From assembly GCA_013911195.1 (NCBI GenBank), contig JACETS010000001.1:1-41180 (forward strand): DNA of 41,180 bases. Direction: 5' to 3'. The notes beneath the pieces are model-generated. The model saw only the letters and a list, made by a program, of their open reading frames with translations, did no database searches and had not been told where the DNA came from. Shown here one piece after another: positions 1 through 8,045 of the stretch (positions are counted from its first letter, which is position 1; the number at the start of each line of letters is the position of its first letter). The translations under genes and the position numbers were made by a program. Origin of the DNA: Verrucomicrobiales bacterium. GTDB taxonomy: Bacteria > Verrucomicrobiota > Verrucomicrobiia > Verrucomicrobiales > DEV007.

Positions 1-18
1 ATTTCTGGTAACATATGA

Positions 19-1131
19 TTAATAATCTTCTACGGGGCTTCGTTTTGCGTTCTCAACAGATTTAACTTTTGCAAATTTTTCACCTAGAGTTTCTACTCGA
101 AGTTTCCAAATCTGATTATCTATTTCTTTCATGTCTTCTAAACTGAAATTTTTGGGATAAGCTAATTTTTCTTTAGTTTTTTGTATTCTTTGCAATGAGT
201 CAAAAATTTTAATTTCGGGTAATGCTTGTAATATTTCAGAGGCTCTAATTGCCATCTCAGACCGATGGCAAATCATTATTAAATCATTACCGGCTTCTAC
301 AGCCATTTTAATTGTTTCATCGAACCCAAATTCGTTAAGTATTGCTCCCATGTCTAAATCATCAGTCATGACGAGCCCATTATCGAATGATAATTGGTTT
401 CTTAGTTTTTCAGTCACTACATTGCGCGATAATGATGCAGGGATAGGTGAAGAAGAATTATTTTCAAAAAAAGGGTAATGTGTGTGGCATATCATTACAG
501 AGTCAATGTCAGGGAGTAATGCATTGAACGGAGCGCATTCAAATTGTTCCCACTCTTCTTTCGTCCGATTTACAGTAGGCAATTTTTCATGGGCATCACA
601 TTCAGCGAAAGTATACCCCGGGAAATGTTTTGCGCATGATAAAATTCCCTCTAATCTCATTGCATGATTAAAGGCTGATGAATTAGTTATTACTTCTTTG
701 GCCGATTCGCCATAACATCTACCCTTTAGAGAGTTTAATGAATCATATTCAGATTTCACATCAAGGACAGGGCATAGGTTGAGGTTGAATCCATATAATC
801 GTAAGATTTTCCCTGTTAATTTTCCGTGTTGTTCAATTAATTTGATGTCATTTTTTAGTGCCAGTTCGGAGGCGCTAGGAGGTTCATTGCCAATTAACCT
901 TAGTCTTGAAACACGTCCTCCTTCTTGATCAATAGTTATAATAGGTTCGATGTTGCATAAGTCCCTAATGTCATCGATAAGTTTTCTTAATTGAGTAGGG
1001 GATTTAATGTTTCGACCAAAAAGAATTACACCGCCAGGTTTGACCCTTTTTAGGATAGTTGCAGTCTCATTATCAACATGCGTCCCAGGTATCCCCATTA
1101 GTATCAGTTGGCCAACTTCATCTGCATTCAT
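19..1131 (-). CDS. nagZ: Beta-N-acetylhexosaminidase, GH3 family, NagZ-like
   Basis: A 370-residue glycoside hydrolase family 3 protein, the usual size of single-domain NagZ, which removes terminal GlcNAc from peptidoglycan fragments during wall recycling. The substrate motif IDQEGGRVSRL is at residues 67-77. KHFPG is at 168-172 and the general acid/base Asp-x-His pair is kept as DAH at 179-181. The nucleophile lies in TDDLDMGAI at 256-264. The loop after KHFPG usually reads HG but here reads YT, so the mobile catalytic loop is altered although its dyad survives. There is no signal peptide, so the product is predicted cytosolic. The ATG start fits the family N-terminus and has no Shine-Dalgarno sequence. 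The gene diverges from a NamZ-like muramidase across only 35 nt, which supports a shared role in muropeptide breakdown. Confidence 0.9.
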   Translation of the reverse strand: MNADEVGQLILMGIPGTHVDNETATILKRVKPGGVILFGRNIKSPTQLRKLIDDIRDLCNIEPIITIDQEGGRVSRLRLIGNEPPSASELALKNDIKLIEQHGKLTGKILRLYGFNLNLCPVLDVKSEYDSLNSLKGRCYGESAKEVITNSSAFNHAMRLEGILSCAKHFPGYTFAECDAHEKLPTVNRTKEEWEQFECAPFNALLPDIDSVMICHTHYPFFENNSSSPIPASLSRNVVTEKLRNQLSFDNGLVMTDDLDMGAILNEFGFDETIKMAVEAGNDLIMICHRSEMAIRASEILQALPEIKIFDSLQRIQKTKEKLAYPKNFSLEDMKEIDNQIWKLRVETLGEKFAKVKSVENAKRSPVEDY

Positions 1132-1135
1132 GAGC

Positions 1136-1149
1136 TTAATTTAAATTAA
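1136..1149. promoter_or_regulatory. 14-bp perfect palindrome between nagZ and namZ
   Basis: TTAATTTAAATTAA is a perfect 14-bp palindrome in the middle of the 35-nt gap between the two divergent start codons. A -10-like TATACT lies at 1153-1158, only 8 nt before the namZ ATG, with no good -35 in phase. The palindrome is well placed to act on both genes, but A/T-only palindromes are common in DNA of this composition, so an operator role is only a guess. Confidence 0.3.
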
Positions 1150-1166
1150 ATTTATACTTTTTTACC

Positions 1167-2399
1167 ATGAAATTAATTTTTATCACGATCATTAGTTACT
1201 ATGTGTTGTTAAATTTTTATTTGTTGTCCGCCGTAAACAATAAAAATATTAGTTTGGGTATTGATGAACTTGAAAAAAATGAGTTTGTCACACTCAAAGG
1301 TAAAAGGGTTGGTTTGATTACCAATCAAACTGGTGTTAATTCAAAAGGAGTAAAAACTCGAACCATTTTATTTAATTCTGAACATGTTAATTTGGTTTCG
1401 TTATTTACTCCTGAACATGGCTTAGATGGTAATGAGTTGGCGGGTAAATGGGTTCCCTCAAGGGTTGATAGTTTAACAGGATTAAAAGCATTTTCACTTT
1501 ATGGAAAAACACGGAAGCCTAATCCTGTTATGTTAAATGGAATTGATGTTTTGGTTTTTGACATACAGGACGTTGGTGTGAGGTGCTACACATATATCAG
1601 TACTATGGTCCTTTGTATGGAAGCTGCAGCTGATAAAGGAATTGAGTTTATTGTTTTAGATAGACCAAACCCTGTCACCGGTAATTGTATAGAAGGACCA
1701 CCGATAGTGAGTAAATGGCAATCATTTGTAGGTCAATTGCCCATACCTTTTAGGCATGGCTTAACTGTAGGTGAGATCGCTAAAATGGCAGTAGGTGAGA
1801 ATTGGCTGAAAAGTAATCCTAAGCTTAAAGTTATAAAGATGAATGGTTGGAATAGAGATATGAGTTGGGTTGATACTGGTCTTAATTGGGTTCAAACCTC
1901 ACCCAATATTCCTCGTGCCAAGTCTTGTTATTATTACTTGCTAAGCTGCATACCTCAGCATGTAAAAGGTGTTTATGCTGGAACTGGTGGGAGTCATCCA
2001 TTTGAACATATTTCCACCAGTGGGGTTAGTAGTGACGAATTAGTCGATCAATTGAATTTGTTTAGAATTAATGGCTTAAAATATAAACCTTATAAGGATG
2101 AGAATTATCCAATGCGAGGTGGAATGAAGTTAATAATTGATGATAATTACAAGGGCGAATTAGTGACGACTGGGTTAACTATTCTTAAAGAAATCTTAAA
2201 TCAAGCCGAACGAAAAGATATCGATTTGATCTCATCGAAAAAGGGAGTTTCAAATAGTTTGTTGTATAAAGTTTATGGCTCTGACTTCATTGGTAATAAT
2301 AATTTCAGAAAATTAGGAATGGATGCAATTATCAAGAGTTGGCAGCCTTTCTTGAATAAATTTAAATCCGAAAGAAAAAATTATCTACTATATAGATAA
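1167..2399 (+). CDS. namZ: Exo-beta-N-acetylmuramidase NamZ-like (DUF1343/GH171)
   Basis: A 410-residue protein of the DUF1343 family. The characterised member, Bacillus subtilis NamZ, removes MurNAc from the non-reducing end of peptidoglycan chains. A hydrophobic N-terminus (residues 1-22) looks like a signal peptide or anchor, so it should act in the periplasm. Family motifs visible: RVGLITNQTG at 47-56, TPEHG at 81-85, SLYG at 110-113, FDIQDVGVRCYTY at 131-143 and DRPNP at 165-169. Its divergent neighbour is a NagZ-type glucosaminidase; the two activities together would dismantle the glycan backbone stepwise. The absence of a signal peptide on NagZ implies the steps occur in different compartments here. 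The start has no Shine-Dalgarno sequence. Family assignment is firm; substrate is inferred from the family. Confidence 0.88.
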   Translation: MKLIFITIISYYVLLNFYLLSAVNNKNISLGIDELEKNEFVTLKGKRVGLITNQTGVNSKGVKTRTILFNSEHVNLVSLFTPEHGLDGNELAGKWVPSRVDSLTGLKAFSLYGKTRKPNPVMLNGIDVLVFDIQDVGVRCYTYISTMVLCMEAAADKGIEFIVLDRPNPVTGNCIEGPPIVSKWQSFVGQLPIPFRHGLTVGEIAKMAVGENWLKSNPKLKVIKMNGWNRDMSWVDTGLNWVQTSPNIPRAKSCYYYLLSCIPQHVKGVYAGTGGSHPFEHISTSGVSSDELVDQLNLFRINGLKYKPYKDENYPMRGGMKLIIDDNYKGELVTTGLTILKEILNQAERKDIDLISSKKGVSNSLLYKVYGSDFIGNNNFRKLGMDAIIKSWQPFLNKFKSERKNYLLYR

Positions 2400-2495
2400 A
2401 AATCCTGATTGTTAGTCGGTCTTATTATTGTAATGAATCGTAATAAGCTTTTAGTTGCTCTATTCAATAAATTGTTGAAATTGTAAAAGCTTTGT

Positions 2496-2873
2496 ATGTT
2501 AAAAGATAAATTGATAGAGGGAGAGGAATTAGCCATCGTTGTTGCAAAATATGCTTTTGAGAATAAAGCAAAAAAAATTGAAGTTCTTAATCTTAAAGGT
2601 ATATCGACAATTGCTGATTATTTTGTGATTTGTACAGTGGATTCCATACCGCAACTTAAAGCGCTTCGCCGTGATGTTGATAAGGAAATTAAATCAATTC
2701 ATTCAGTTGCTCCAAGAGCCATTGAGGGAACCCCGGAAAGCTTGTGGTTGATAATAGATTATGTTGATGTGATTTTTCATATTTTTCATGATGATTTAAG
2801 AACTACTTATTCTCTAGAAGATTTGTGGTCAGATGCCAGTAGATTAAAGCTAGATTTCTTAAATGCTGAGTGA
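2496..2873 (+). CDS. rsfS: Ribosomal silencing factor RsfS
   Basis: A 125-residue RsfS/Iojap-family protein. In bacteria it binds uL14 on the large ribosomal subunit and blocks subunit joining when nutrients are short. The conserved core is visible: ADYFVICTVDS near residue 40, then EGTPESLWLIIDYVDVIFHI around 81-100, followed by R-x-x-Y-x-LEDLW-x-DA near the C-terminus. The length matches the family. It is followed after 8 nt by cinA, so the two are probably co-transcribed. The 96 nt before it contain no recognisable Shine-Dalgarno sequence. Confidence 0.93.
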   Translation: MLKDKLIEGEELAIVVAKYAFENKAKKIEVLNLKGISTIADYFVICTVDSIPQLKALRRDVDKEIKSIHSVAPRAIEGTPESLWLIIDYVDVIFHIFHDDLRTTYSLEDLWSDASRLKLDFLNAE

Positions 2874-2881
2874 ATTTTCAT

Positions 2882-4123
2882 ATGGTTATTGAAATCATAA
2901 ATACGGGTTCTGAATTACTTAATGGACAGGTTGTTAATACAAACGTTTGTCATATAGGTCAGCGCTTATTATCAATTGGTTTATCTATCAATAGACAGAT
3001 TTCAGTTCCTGACGGTGACGTTATAAAAGATGTTTTATATGAATCAATCAAGAGATCTGACATAGTAATAGTCACCGGCGGATTAGGTCCTACTCATGAT
3101 GATGTATCTAAAGAAATGTTGGCTGAATTACTAGATTTAGAATTATATGAGGATGAGCTAATTGTTGAAAAAATTAGAACGAGAATTGAATCTAATGGAA
3201 CAAAAATGCGGCAAATTAACCTTAAGCAAGCTCTTGTCCCGATGGGTGGCATACCTTTAGGAAATGAAAATGGTACAGCGCCAGGCATATATTTAAACGC
3301 ACCCTATAAAGATAAAGAGGTTCATATCTTTTTATTGCCTGGTCCTCCAAAGGAGTTATTACCGATTTATGACGATAGTGTTGAACCGGTTTTAAAATCA
3401 TTGTTAAACAAGTCGTCTTTTAAAATTCCTTTTTGTATTAATCTGTTCTTTGCAGGTCTTGGTGAATCTGAATTGGCATCTCGTGTTTCTGAAATAACTT
3501 CCAGTATTGAGAATGATGTTGAATTTGGATATTGTCTTAAGCCAGGTGGGATCATTTTGAGATGTATTGGTGATGAGGTTGAAGTCACAGTACTTTCTAA
3601 TAAAATCATCAATCTATTGGAAGCGTATTATCTTGGAGATGGAATAGATTCCTTGCCACTTAGTGTAGTTAAATCCTTATCAAAAAAGAATAGAACTTTG
3701 GCAGTTGCTGAATCTTGCACTGGTGGGTATTTAACTAGTTTACTTACCGATGTTCCAGGTTCATCCAATGTATTTAATGTTGGTTATATTACATATTCGA
3801 ATCAATTTAAAAACGAACTGTTAAATGTATCATCAGATTTAATAAATAATCGTGGTGCAGTCAGTTCAGAAGTTGCAATTGCCATGTCTGAGGGCTGCTT
3901 GAATCAATCAAATGCCAGCTATGCTTTATCGATAACTGGTATTGCAGGACCAGGTGGTGGGTGTGAAGGTAAACCCGTAGGTACAGTTTACATTTCACTT
4001 GCTTCAAAGTTACATGAAACACTTGTTGTAAAAAAACATTATCAAACGAGTAGGTTGTTATTTAAGGAAAAAGTTTCAATGTATGCTTTGAATTTAGTTA
4101 GGGAGAGTTTGTTGTCTAGTTAA
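2882..4123 (+). CDS. cinA: CinA-family protein: MocF-like domain plus nicotinamide-nucleotide amidase domain
   Basis: Full-length two-domain CinA (413 residues from this start). The N-terminal molybdopterin-binding-like domain carries TGGLGPTHDDVS at 65-76. In characterised CinA proteins this domain hydrolyses ADP-ribose. The C-terminal PncC-like domain deamidates NMN to nicotinic acid mononucleotide in pyridine nucleotide salvage. Its AESCTGGYLTSLL motif starts at 276 with the expected catalytic Ser at 278, and ITGIAGPGGG and VGTVYI follow. I chose the ATG at 2882 because family members begin directly with M-x-x-E-I-I-x-x-G-x-E-L-L. An in-frame GTG at 2870 would add four residues and overlap the rsfS stop by 4 nt. 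The gene forms a tight run with rsfS upstream and the ASH/FN3 protein 16 nt downstream. Confidence 0.92.
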   Translation: MVIEIINTGSELLNGQVVNTNVCHIGQRLLSIGLSINRQISVPDGDVIKDVLYESIKRSDIVIVTGGLGPTHDDVSKEMLAELLDLELYEDELIVEKIRTRIESNGTKMRQINLKQALVPMGGIPLGNENGTAPGIYLNAPYKDKEVHIFLLPGPPKELLPIYDDSVEPVLKSLLNKSSFKIPFCINLFFAGLGESELASRVSEITSSIENDVEFGYCLKPGGIILRCIGDEVEVTVLSNKIINLLEAYYLGDGIDSLPLSVVKSLSKKNRTLAVAESCTGGYLTSLLTDVPGSSNVFNVGYITYSNQFKNELLNVSSDLINNRGAVSSEVAIAMSEGCLNQSNASYALSITGIAGPGGGCEGKPVGTVYISLASKLHETLVVKKHYQTSRLLFKEKVSMYALNLVRESLLSS

Positions 4124-4139
4124 TTGAGCTGTACATGTA

Positions 4140-6017
4140 ATGCATTTCGAATTAGGAAATCTCACTTTTTTAAAGGTACATCTCTTAGCCTTAATTACGT
4201 TTTTTATTACAGTTTTGTTGTGTGCTGACTTAATTGCTGATGTCAAACTACCCAAAGGCCTGGGACCAGTTGCTATTAAATCATCTTATTCTGTTGTGAA
4301 GGGTGCTTCGATTGAAGTTGATTTGATGGCTTCTTCTAAACAAAGCGGAAAGGTTTATGAATATACAATCTTTGAGAAACCGAAATATGGAAGACTATTA
4401 ACAGAAGACAATAAAACCATAAAAGAGGGAAGTGTTTTAGGGGTGGGTAAAACAATCAAAATTAAATATATTGCCGATTTTAAAAATGATATAAAAGAAG
4501 ATGTTTTTACCTTTAGGGCTAGATTGCGAGGAGGAAAATATTCCTCTCCTTCGCCTATAAAAATTCTAATAATTAAAGACCCTGTCAATTTTTCAGTTAA
4601 TAATTATATCTCATTTGGTAATCTTCGTGTTAATGAAAGTGCATCCAAAAAAATGGTCGTCACAAATGAATCTAATGAGGGTGTTAATTTAGAAATTTCA
4701 GGTCTGAAGAAATTCCATATACAGGGAAATGTTAATGAAGTCTTTGTTCCTCCAAAGAGCATGAAGGAGATCAAAGTTTATTATAAAGCTAACTCATTAA
4801 TTGGTTTGCTAAAAGAGGATCTCGTTCTCAAAGCTGGTAACTTAGAAAAACATGTAAAGTTAAGGGGTAATGTGATACCTCCATTTAATGTAGATAAAAA
4901 ATTGATCAGATTAAAAAATGATCAATTGTTCAGAAATGCAAAAGTAAAGTTAAAGAACAATTACAATGAGCCCATTGAGATAACTGCTAGTCACAATAAT
5001 AAATCAAGTCTAATATACAGAGATAATATATCTCTCGAAGGGCAAGCAGAAATAGAACTAGAAATCAAAGTTGATGACCAGTATTTGGGTCATATTGATT
5101 CGCTTATTACATTTCGATATGATGAATTTAGATTAAGTGTTAATGTGAACGGAGAATCTTTACCGGCAAAGATTGAAATAAATGAAAACATTCAAATTGT
5201 TTCAGTTCGCGGTAAGCTTGGAGATAATTTAAATGTTACAATACCTATTAATAATAGAGGAGGAGAGGCTGTCGATCTTGAATTTAAATTAGGTGATTCT
5301 AAAGTTTTTAAAAATTATCCATCAAATTTAATTCGCCTGGCATCTGGTTCAAAACATCTATTAGAGCTTTCCTATGATGCAGAAGTTTCGGGGACTAAGT
5401 TTGATAACGTACAATTCATATGGCCCTCAGGAGAAGCTTCTCTTCAGATTAGATATGAAATTGAGCCAGAGAAAGAAATCGCCAAATATAATAATTCTGT
5501 TGATGAAAATATTGAGCAAGTACAAAATAAAATCTACGAAACTGATGTCGTTCCTGTAATCGAAAAGAACCGAAATATTAATGATAATTTACCAAGTGTT
5601 GAGAAGCTTTCCTTGGTTGATAGTGGCAAAAGATCTATTTTAATTTCTTGGACCAATAATTCTCTTTTAGAGGTCGATTACATTGTTGAAACAAGAGTGC
5701 ATCGATTAAATAGAGAAGACAAAACTATGCAATTCCATTGGGTAGAGTTAGATGAAAATTATGCAAAAATAACCAAAAACGATTCTGGTGGTGAGGCTGT
5801 TATTAAAGGGCTTAATCCAGGTGGCCGATATACATTTAGGGTTCTGTCAAAAGGGGCTGATGGAAGATATTCAGTCCCTTCGAAATTCGTTCATTTTTCA
5901 ACTAAAAATAAGTTTCATTTTACCAGTAACTTTTTTGTAAATGGGCTTGGTCTACTAGGTGGACTGTTTTTACTTTGTTATTTTAGTTATAAGTTTTTTA
6001 GAGAACGTTATATTTAA
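4140..6017 (+). CDS. Membrane-anchored exported protein with ASH-like and fibronectin type III domains
   Basis: A 625-residue protein I cannot name. An N-terminal hydrophobic segment (about residues 12-34) looks like a signal peptide. Around residues 150-245 there is an ASH/DUF1573-like beta-sandwich: a FGNLRVNES start, a VTNES strand, then PPKSMKEIKVYY. A second, weaker repeat of the same kind covers about 345-440. Residues about 490-590 form a fibronectin type III-like domain (SILISWTNNS... GLNPGGRYTFRVLS). A C-terminal transmembrane helix (about 600-617) with a basic tail (YKFFRERYI) should anchor it with the bulk outside the cytoplasm. It is the last gene of the rsfS-cinA run and converges on der with only 6 nt between stops. 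A role in surface or periplasmic protein contacts is a guess from the domain types. Confidence 0.75.
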   Translation: MHFELGNLTFLKVHLLALITFFITVLLCADLIADVKLPKGLGPVAIKSSYSVVKGASIEVDLMASSKQSGKVYEYTIFEKPKYGRLLTEDNKTIKEGSVLGVGKTIKIKYIADFKNDIKEDVFTFRARLRGGKYSSPSPIKILIIKDPVNFSVNNYISFGNLRVNESASKKMVVTNESNEGVNLEISGLKKFHIQGNVNEVFVPPKSMKEIKVYYKANSLIGLLKEDLVLKAGNLEKHVKLRGNVIPPFNVDKKLIRLKNDQLFRNAKVKLKNNYNEPIEITASHNNKSSLIYRDNISLEGQAEIELEIKVDDQYLGHIDSLITFRYDEFRLSVNVNGESLPAKIEINENIQIVSVRGKLGDNLNVTIPINNRGGEAVDLEFKLGDSKVFKNYPSNLIRLASGSKHLLELSYDAEVSGTKFDNVQFIWPSGEASLQIRYEIEPEKEIAKYNNSVDENIEQVQNKIYETDVVPVIEKNRNINDNLPSVEKLSLVDSGKRSILISWTNNSLLEVDYIVETRVHRLNREDKTMQFHWVELDENYAKITKNDSGGEAVIKGLNPGGRYTFRVLSKGADGRYSVPSKFVHFSTKNKFHFTSNFFVNGLGLLGGLFLLCYFSYKFFRERYI

Positions 6018-6023
6018 AATCTT

Positions 6024-7397
6024 TTACCTTTTCCTTGATTCACGTTCTCTGTAAATAAACTTTATCGGTATACCAGTATAAGATGATTTCTCGCGAATTT
6101 TATTTTCTAAATATCTTTCGTAATTACTCGGAAGGAGACTTTTCTTGTTACAAAATAATATAAAATTTGCTTCTGGAATAGCCCTTGATGAAACACTGTC
6201 TTTTGACATTGTGGCGTACAAAAGTTTAAACCTTTTTCCTCCTTTTCCTGATGGGGGAGGATGAGCAATTAGTGAATCCTGTAATAATCTATTTAATGCA
6301 CCAGTATTAAGGTTTTCTGAGGACGATTTTCTGATCTGCTCAATTGCAAAAAATAATCTCCTAATTGATTCACCGGTTTTTGCAGAGGTGGCTACAACAG
6401 GAGCGTAAGGAAGGAAAAATAATTTTTCATCTATTTCATCACTGATTAAACCTAATCGGTCGCTTTTTGATGCTGTGGGATGATAAAGGTCAAATTTATT
6501 AGCAACAATGACACATGGTGAACCAGCGTTGTTAATTAGATTAGCGATTTTCCTATCTTGCGATGTTGGGCCTTGTGCAGCATCAACTACAAGAGCGCAA
6601 ATATCAGCCCTTTTGATACTGGACTTAGTTCTCATCCCGCTAAATACCTCAACTGATGTATTCTGTTTATTTCTAGATCGCAGACCGGCAGTATCTATTA
6701 ATGTATAATCAATTCCTCCATGAGAAAATGGAACATCAATTGCGTCTCTTGTTGTTCCTGCGATATCACTAACTATGGTTCGAGTGTCGTTTAATAAAGC
6801 ATTTATAATTGAAGATTTGCCAACATTTGGACGCCCTACAAGCGCAATGTTTAATTTCATATTATTACTGCTGGCGGTAGCATGGCTATCAGGCAATGTT
6901 TTACTAACAGTATCTGCGAGGTCTTTAATTCCAAAATTATGGGCAGCGCTTGTTGCGAAAGTGTGGTTAAAACCCATTGAGGAGAAATCATCTACTAATT
7001 TGATTTTTGATTCTTCATCAATTTTATTAACTATAAGGAAAATATCTTTTTCAGCTTTACGCAGTTGGGACGCGATCTCTTGGTCTACAGGTGTTTGTCC
7101 CTCTGTGCCATCAACAACAAATAATATTAATTCCGCTGATTCCAGTGCTATATCTACTTCTTGCTTAATAATAGTATTAAATGAGTCATCTGGATTTGAC
7201 CCTATTCCGCCTGTGTCAATTAATGAAAATGGGGAACTTGATAGGTTACATGAGGCAATAATTCTATCTCTTGTTACACCGGGTTCATCATGAACAATTG
7301 AAATCCTTTTTCCTGCTAATCTATTGAATAATGCAGATTTACCAACATTAGGTCTACCAACAATGGCGATTGTTCTATTAGTTGTTGGATGAGACAT
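6024..7397 (-). CDS. der: Ribosome-assembly GTPase Der (EngA)
   Basis: A 457-residue GTPase with the tandem G domains unique to Der, required for 50S subunit maturation. Domain 1 has GRPNVGKS at 14-21, GVTRDR at 40-45, DTGG at 61-64 and NKID at 124-127. Domain 2 repeats GRPNVGKS at 188-195, then GTTRDAID, DTAGLR and NKFD. The KH-like C-terminal domain follows and ends in a basic tail (RERESRKR). Length and order are normal. The start codon lies inside the 3' end of pgsA, with a 20-nt overlap on the same strand, so the two are co-transcribed and possibly translationally coupled. Confidence 0.96.
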   Translation of the reverse strand: MSHPTTNRTIAIVGRPNVGKSALFNRLAGKRISIVHDEPGVTRDRIIASCNLSSSPFSLIDTGGIGSNPDDSFNTIIKQEVDIALESAELILFVVDGTEGQTPVDQEIASQLRKAEKDIFLIVNKIDEESKIKLVDDFSSMGFNHTFATSAAHNFGIKDLADTVSKTLPDSHATASSNNMKLNIALVGRPNVGKSSIINALLNDTRTIVSDIAGTTRDAIDVPFSHGGIDYTLIDTAGLRSRNKQNTSVEVFSGMRTKSSIKRADICALVVDAAQGPTSQDRKIANLINNAGSPCVIVANKFDLYHPTASKSDRLGLISDEIDEKLFFLPYAPVVATSAKTGESIRRLFFAIEQIRKSSSENLNTGALNRLLQDSLIAHPPPSGKGGKRFKLLYATMSKDSVSSRAIPEANFILFCNKKSLLPSNYERYLENKIREKSSYTGIPIKFIYRERESRKR

Positions 7398-7965
7398 CGT
7401 TTATTGAGGGTAGTTGTATGAGTCCGTTATGGATATACATTATCGCTGACCAGATAGCAAAAAAACTTGTCAATAATGATAATGATAAACAGAGTGAAAC
7501 TGATTCTACAGTTAAAGAACAGTATACCATTAATACTTGAAGAAAAGTTGCAATTTTACCAGTCCAATGGTGATTTATTGATATGTCGCCTGAAATGAGA
7601 CCTATAGAGATTGCCCCTGAAATTTGTATTGATTCTCGCGCAACGATTAAAGTCGTATAATATAGCGGCAGTGGGTTTCCACAATCAACATAGGTTAATG
7701 CCAAAGTTGTTGAAATTATAAGGATCTTGTCTGCAACTGGATCGAGAAATGAACCCAATCTAGTAATTAAATTAAATTTTCTCGATAAATAACCATCTAA
7801 AATATCAGAAATAATTGCTATGGAAAATAGAGTTAATATCCAAAATGTGTATGATGATTTAAATCCAAGTTCTTTAATCTTTTCATGATGAGTTAAAATA
7901 AGATAAATGATGATTGGTGTAAGGATAACCCTTATAAAAGTAATTTTTGTAGGTAAGTTTATCAT
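7378..7965 (-). CDS. pgsA: CDP-diacylglycerol-glycerol-3-phosphate 3-phosphatidyltransferase PgsA
   Basis: A CDP-alcohol phosphatidyltransferase of 195 residues that makes phosphatidylglycerol phosphate in the inner membrane. The family signature is complete in spacing: D-G-x2-S-R-x8-G-x3-D-x3-D, seen as DGYLSR...GSFLDPVAD. The usual Ala before Arg is Ser. Several hydrophobic helices fit the family. I chose the ATG at 7965 because it gives the typical start MINLPTKITFIRVILTPI. A TTG at 7980 would add five residues (MLIIV). The gene overlaps der by 20 nt and diverges from rsmA across 80 nt. The motif fits other CDP-alcohol transferases, but size and N-terminus favour PgsA. Confidence 0.88.
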   Translation of the reverse strand: MINLPTKITFIRVILTPIIIYLILTHHEKIKELGFKSSYTFWILTLFSIAIISDILDGYLSRKFNLITRLGSFLDPVADKILIISTTLALTYVDCGNPLPLYYTTLIVARESIQISGAISIGLISGDISINHHWTGKIATFLQVLMVYCSLTVESVSLCLSLSLLTSFFAIWSAIMYIHNGLIQLPSINDVSSNN

Positions 7966-8045
7966 TACAATGATTAACAATTTAATGATATCAGAGATAT
8001 AAAGTGAATGAAAGTAACCAACTAGTTTAATTAATTAAAGATACA

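Noticed and set aside
2433..2486. A 17-codon frame (ATG AAT CGT ...) before rsfS
   Set aside because: It has no ribosome-binding site and its Leu/Lys/Asn content is what AT-rich spacer yields by chance; nothing else supports it.
6775..7293. 172-codon plus-strand frame inside der
   Set aside because: It mirrors the conserved der coding sequence and shows no recognisable protein pattern.
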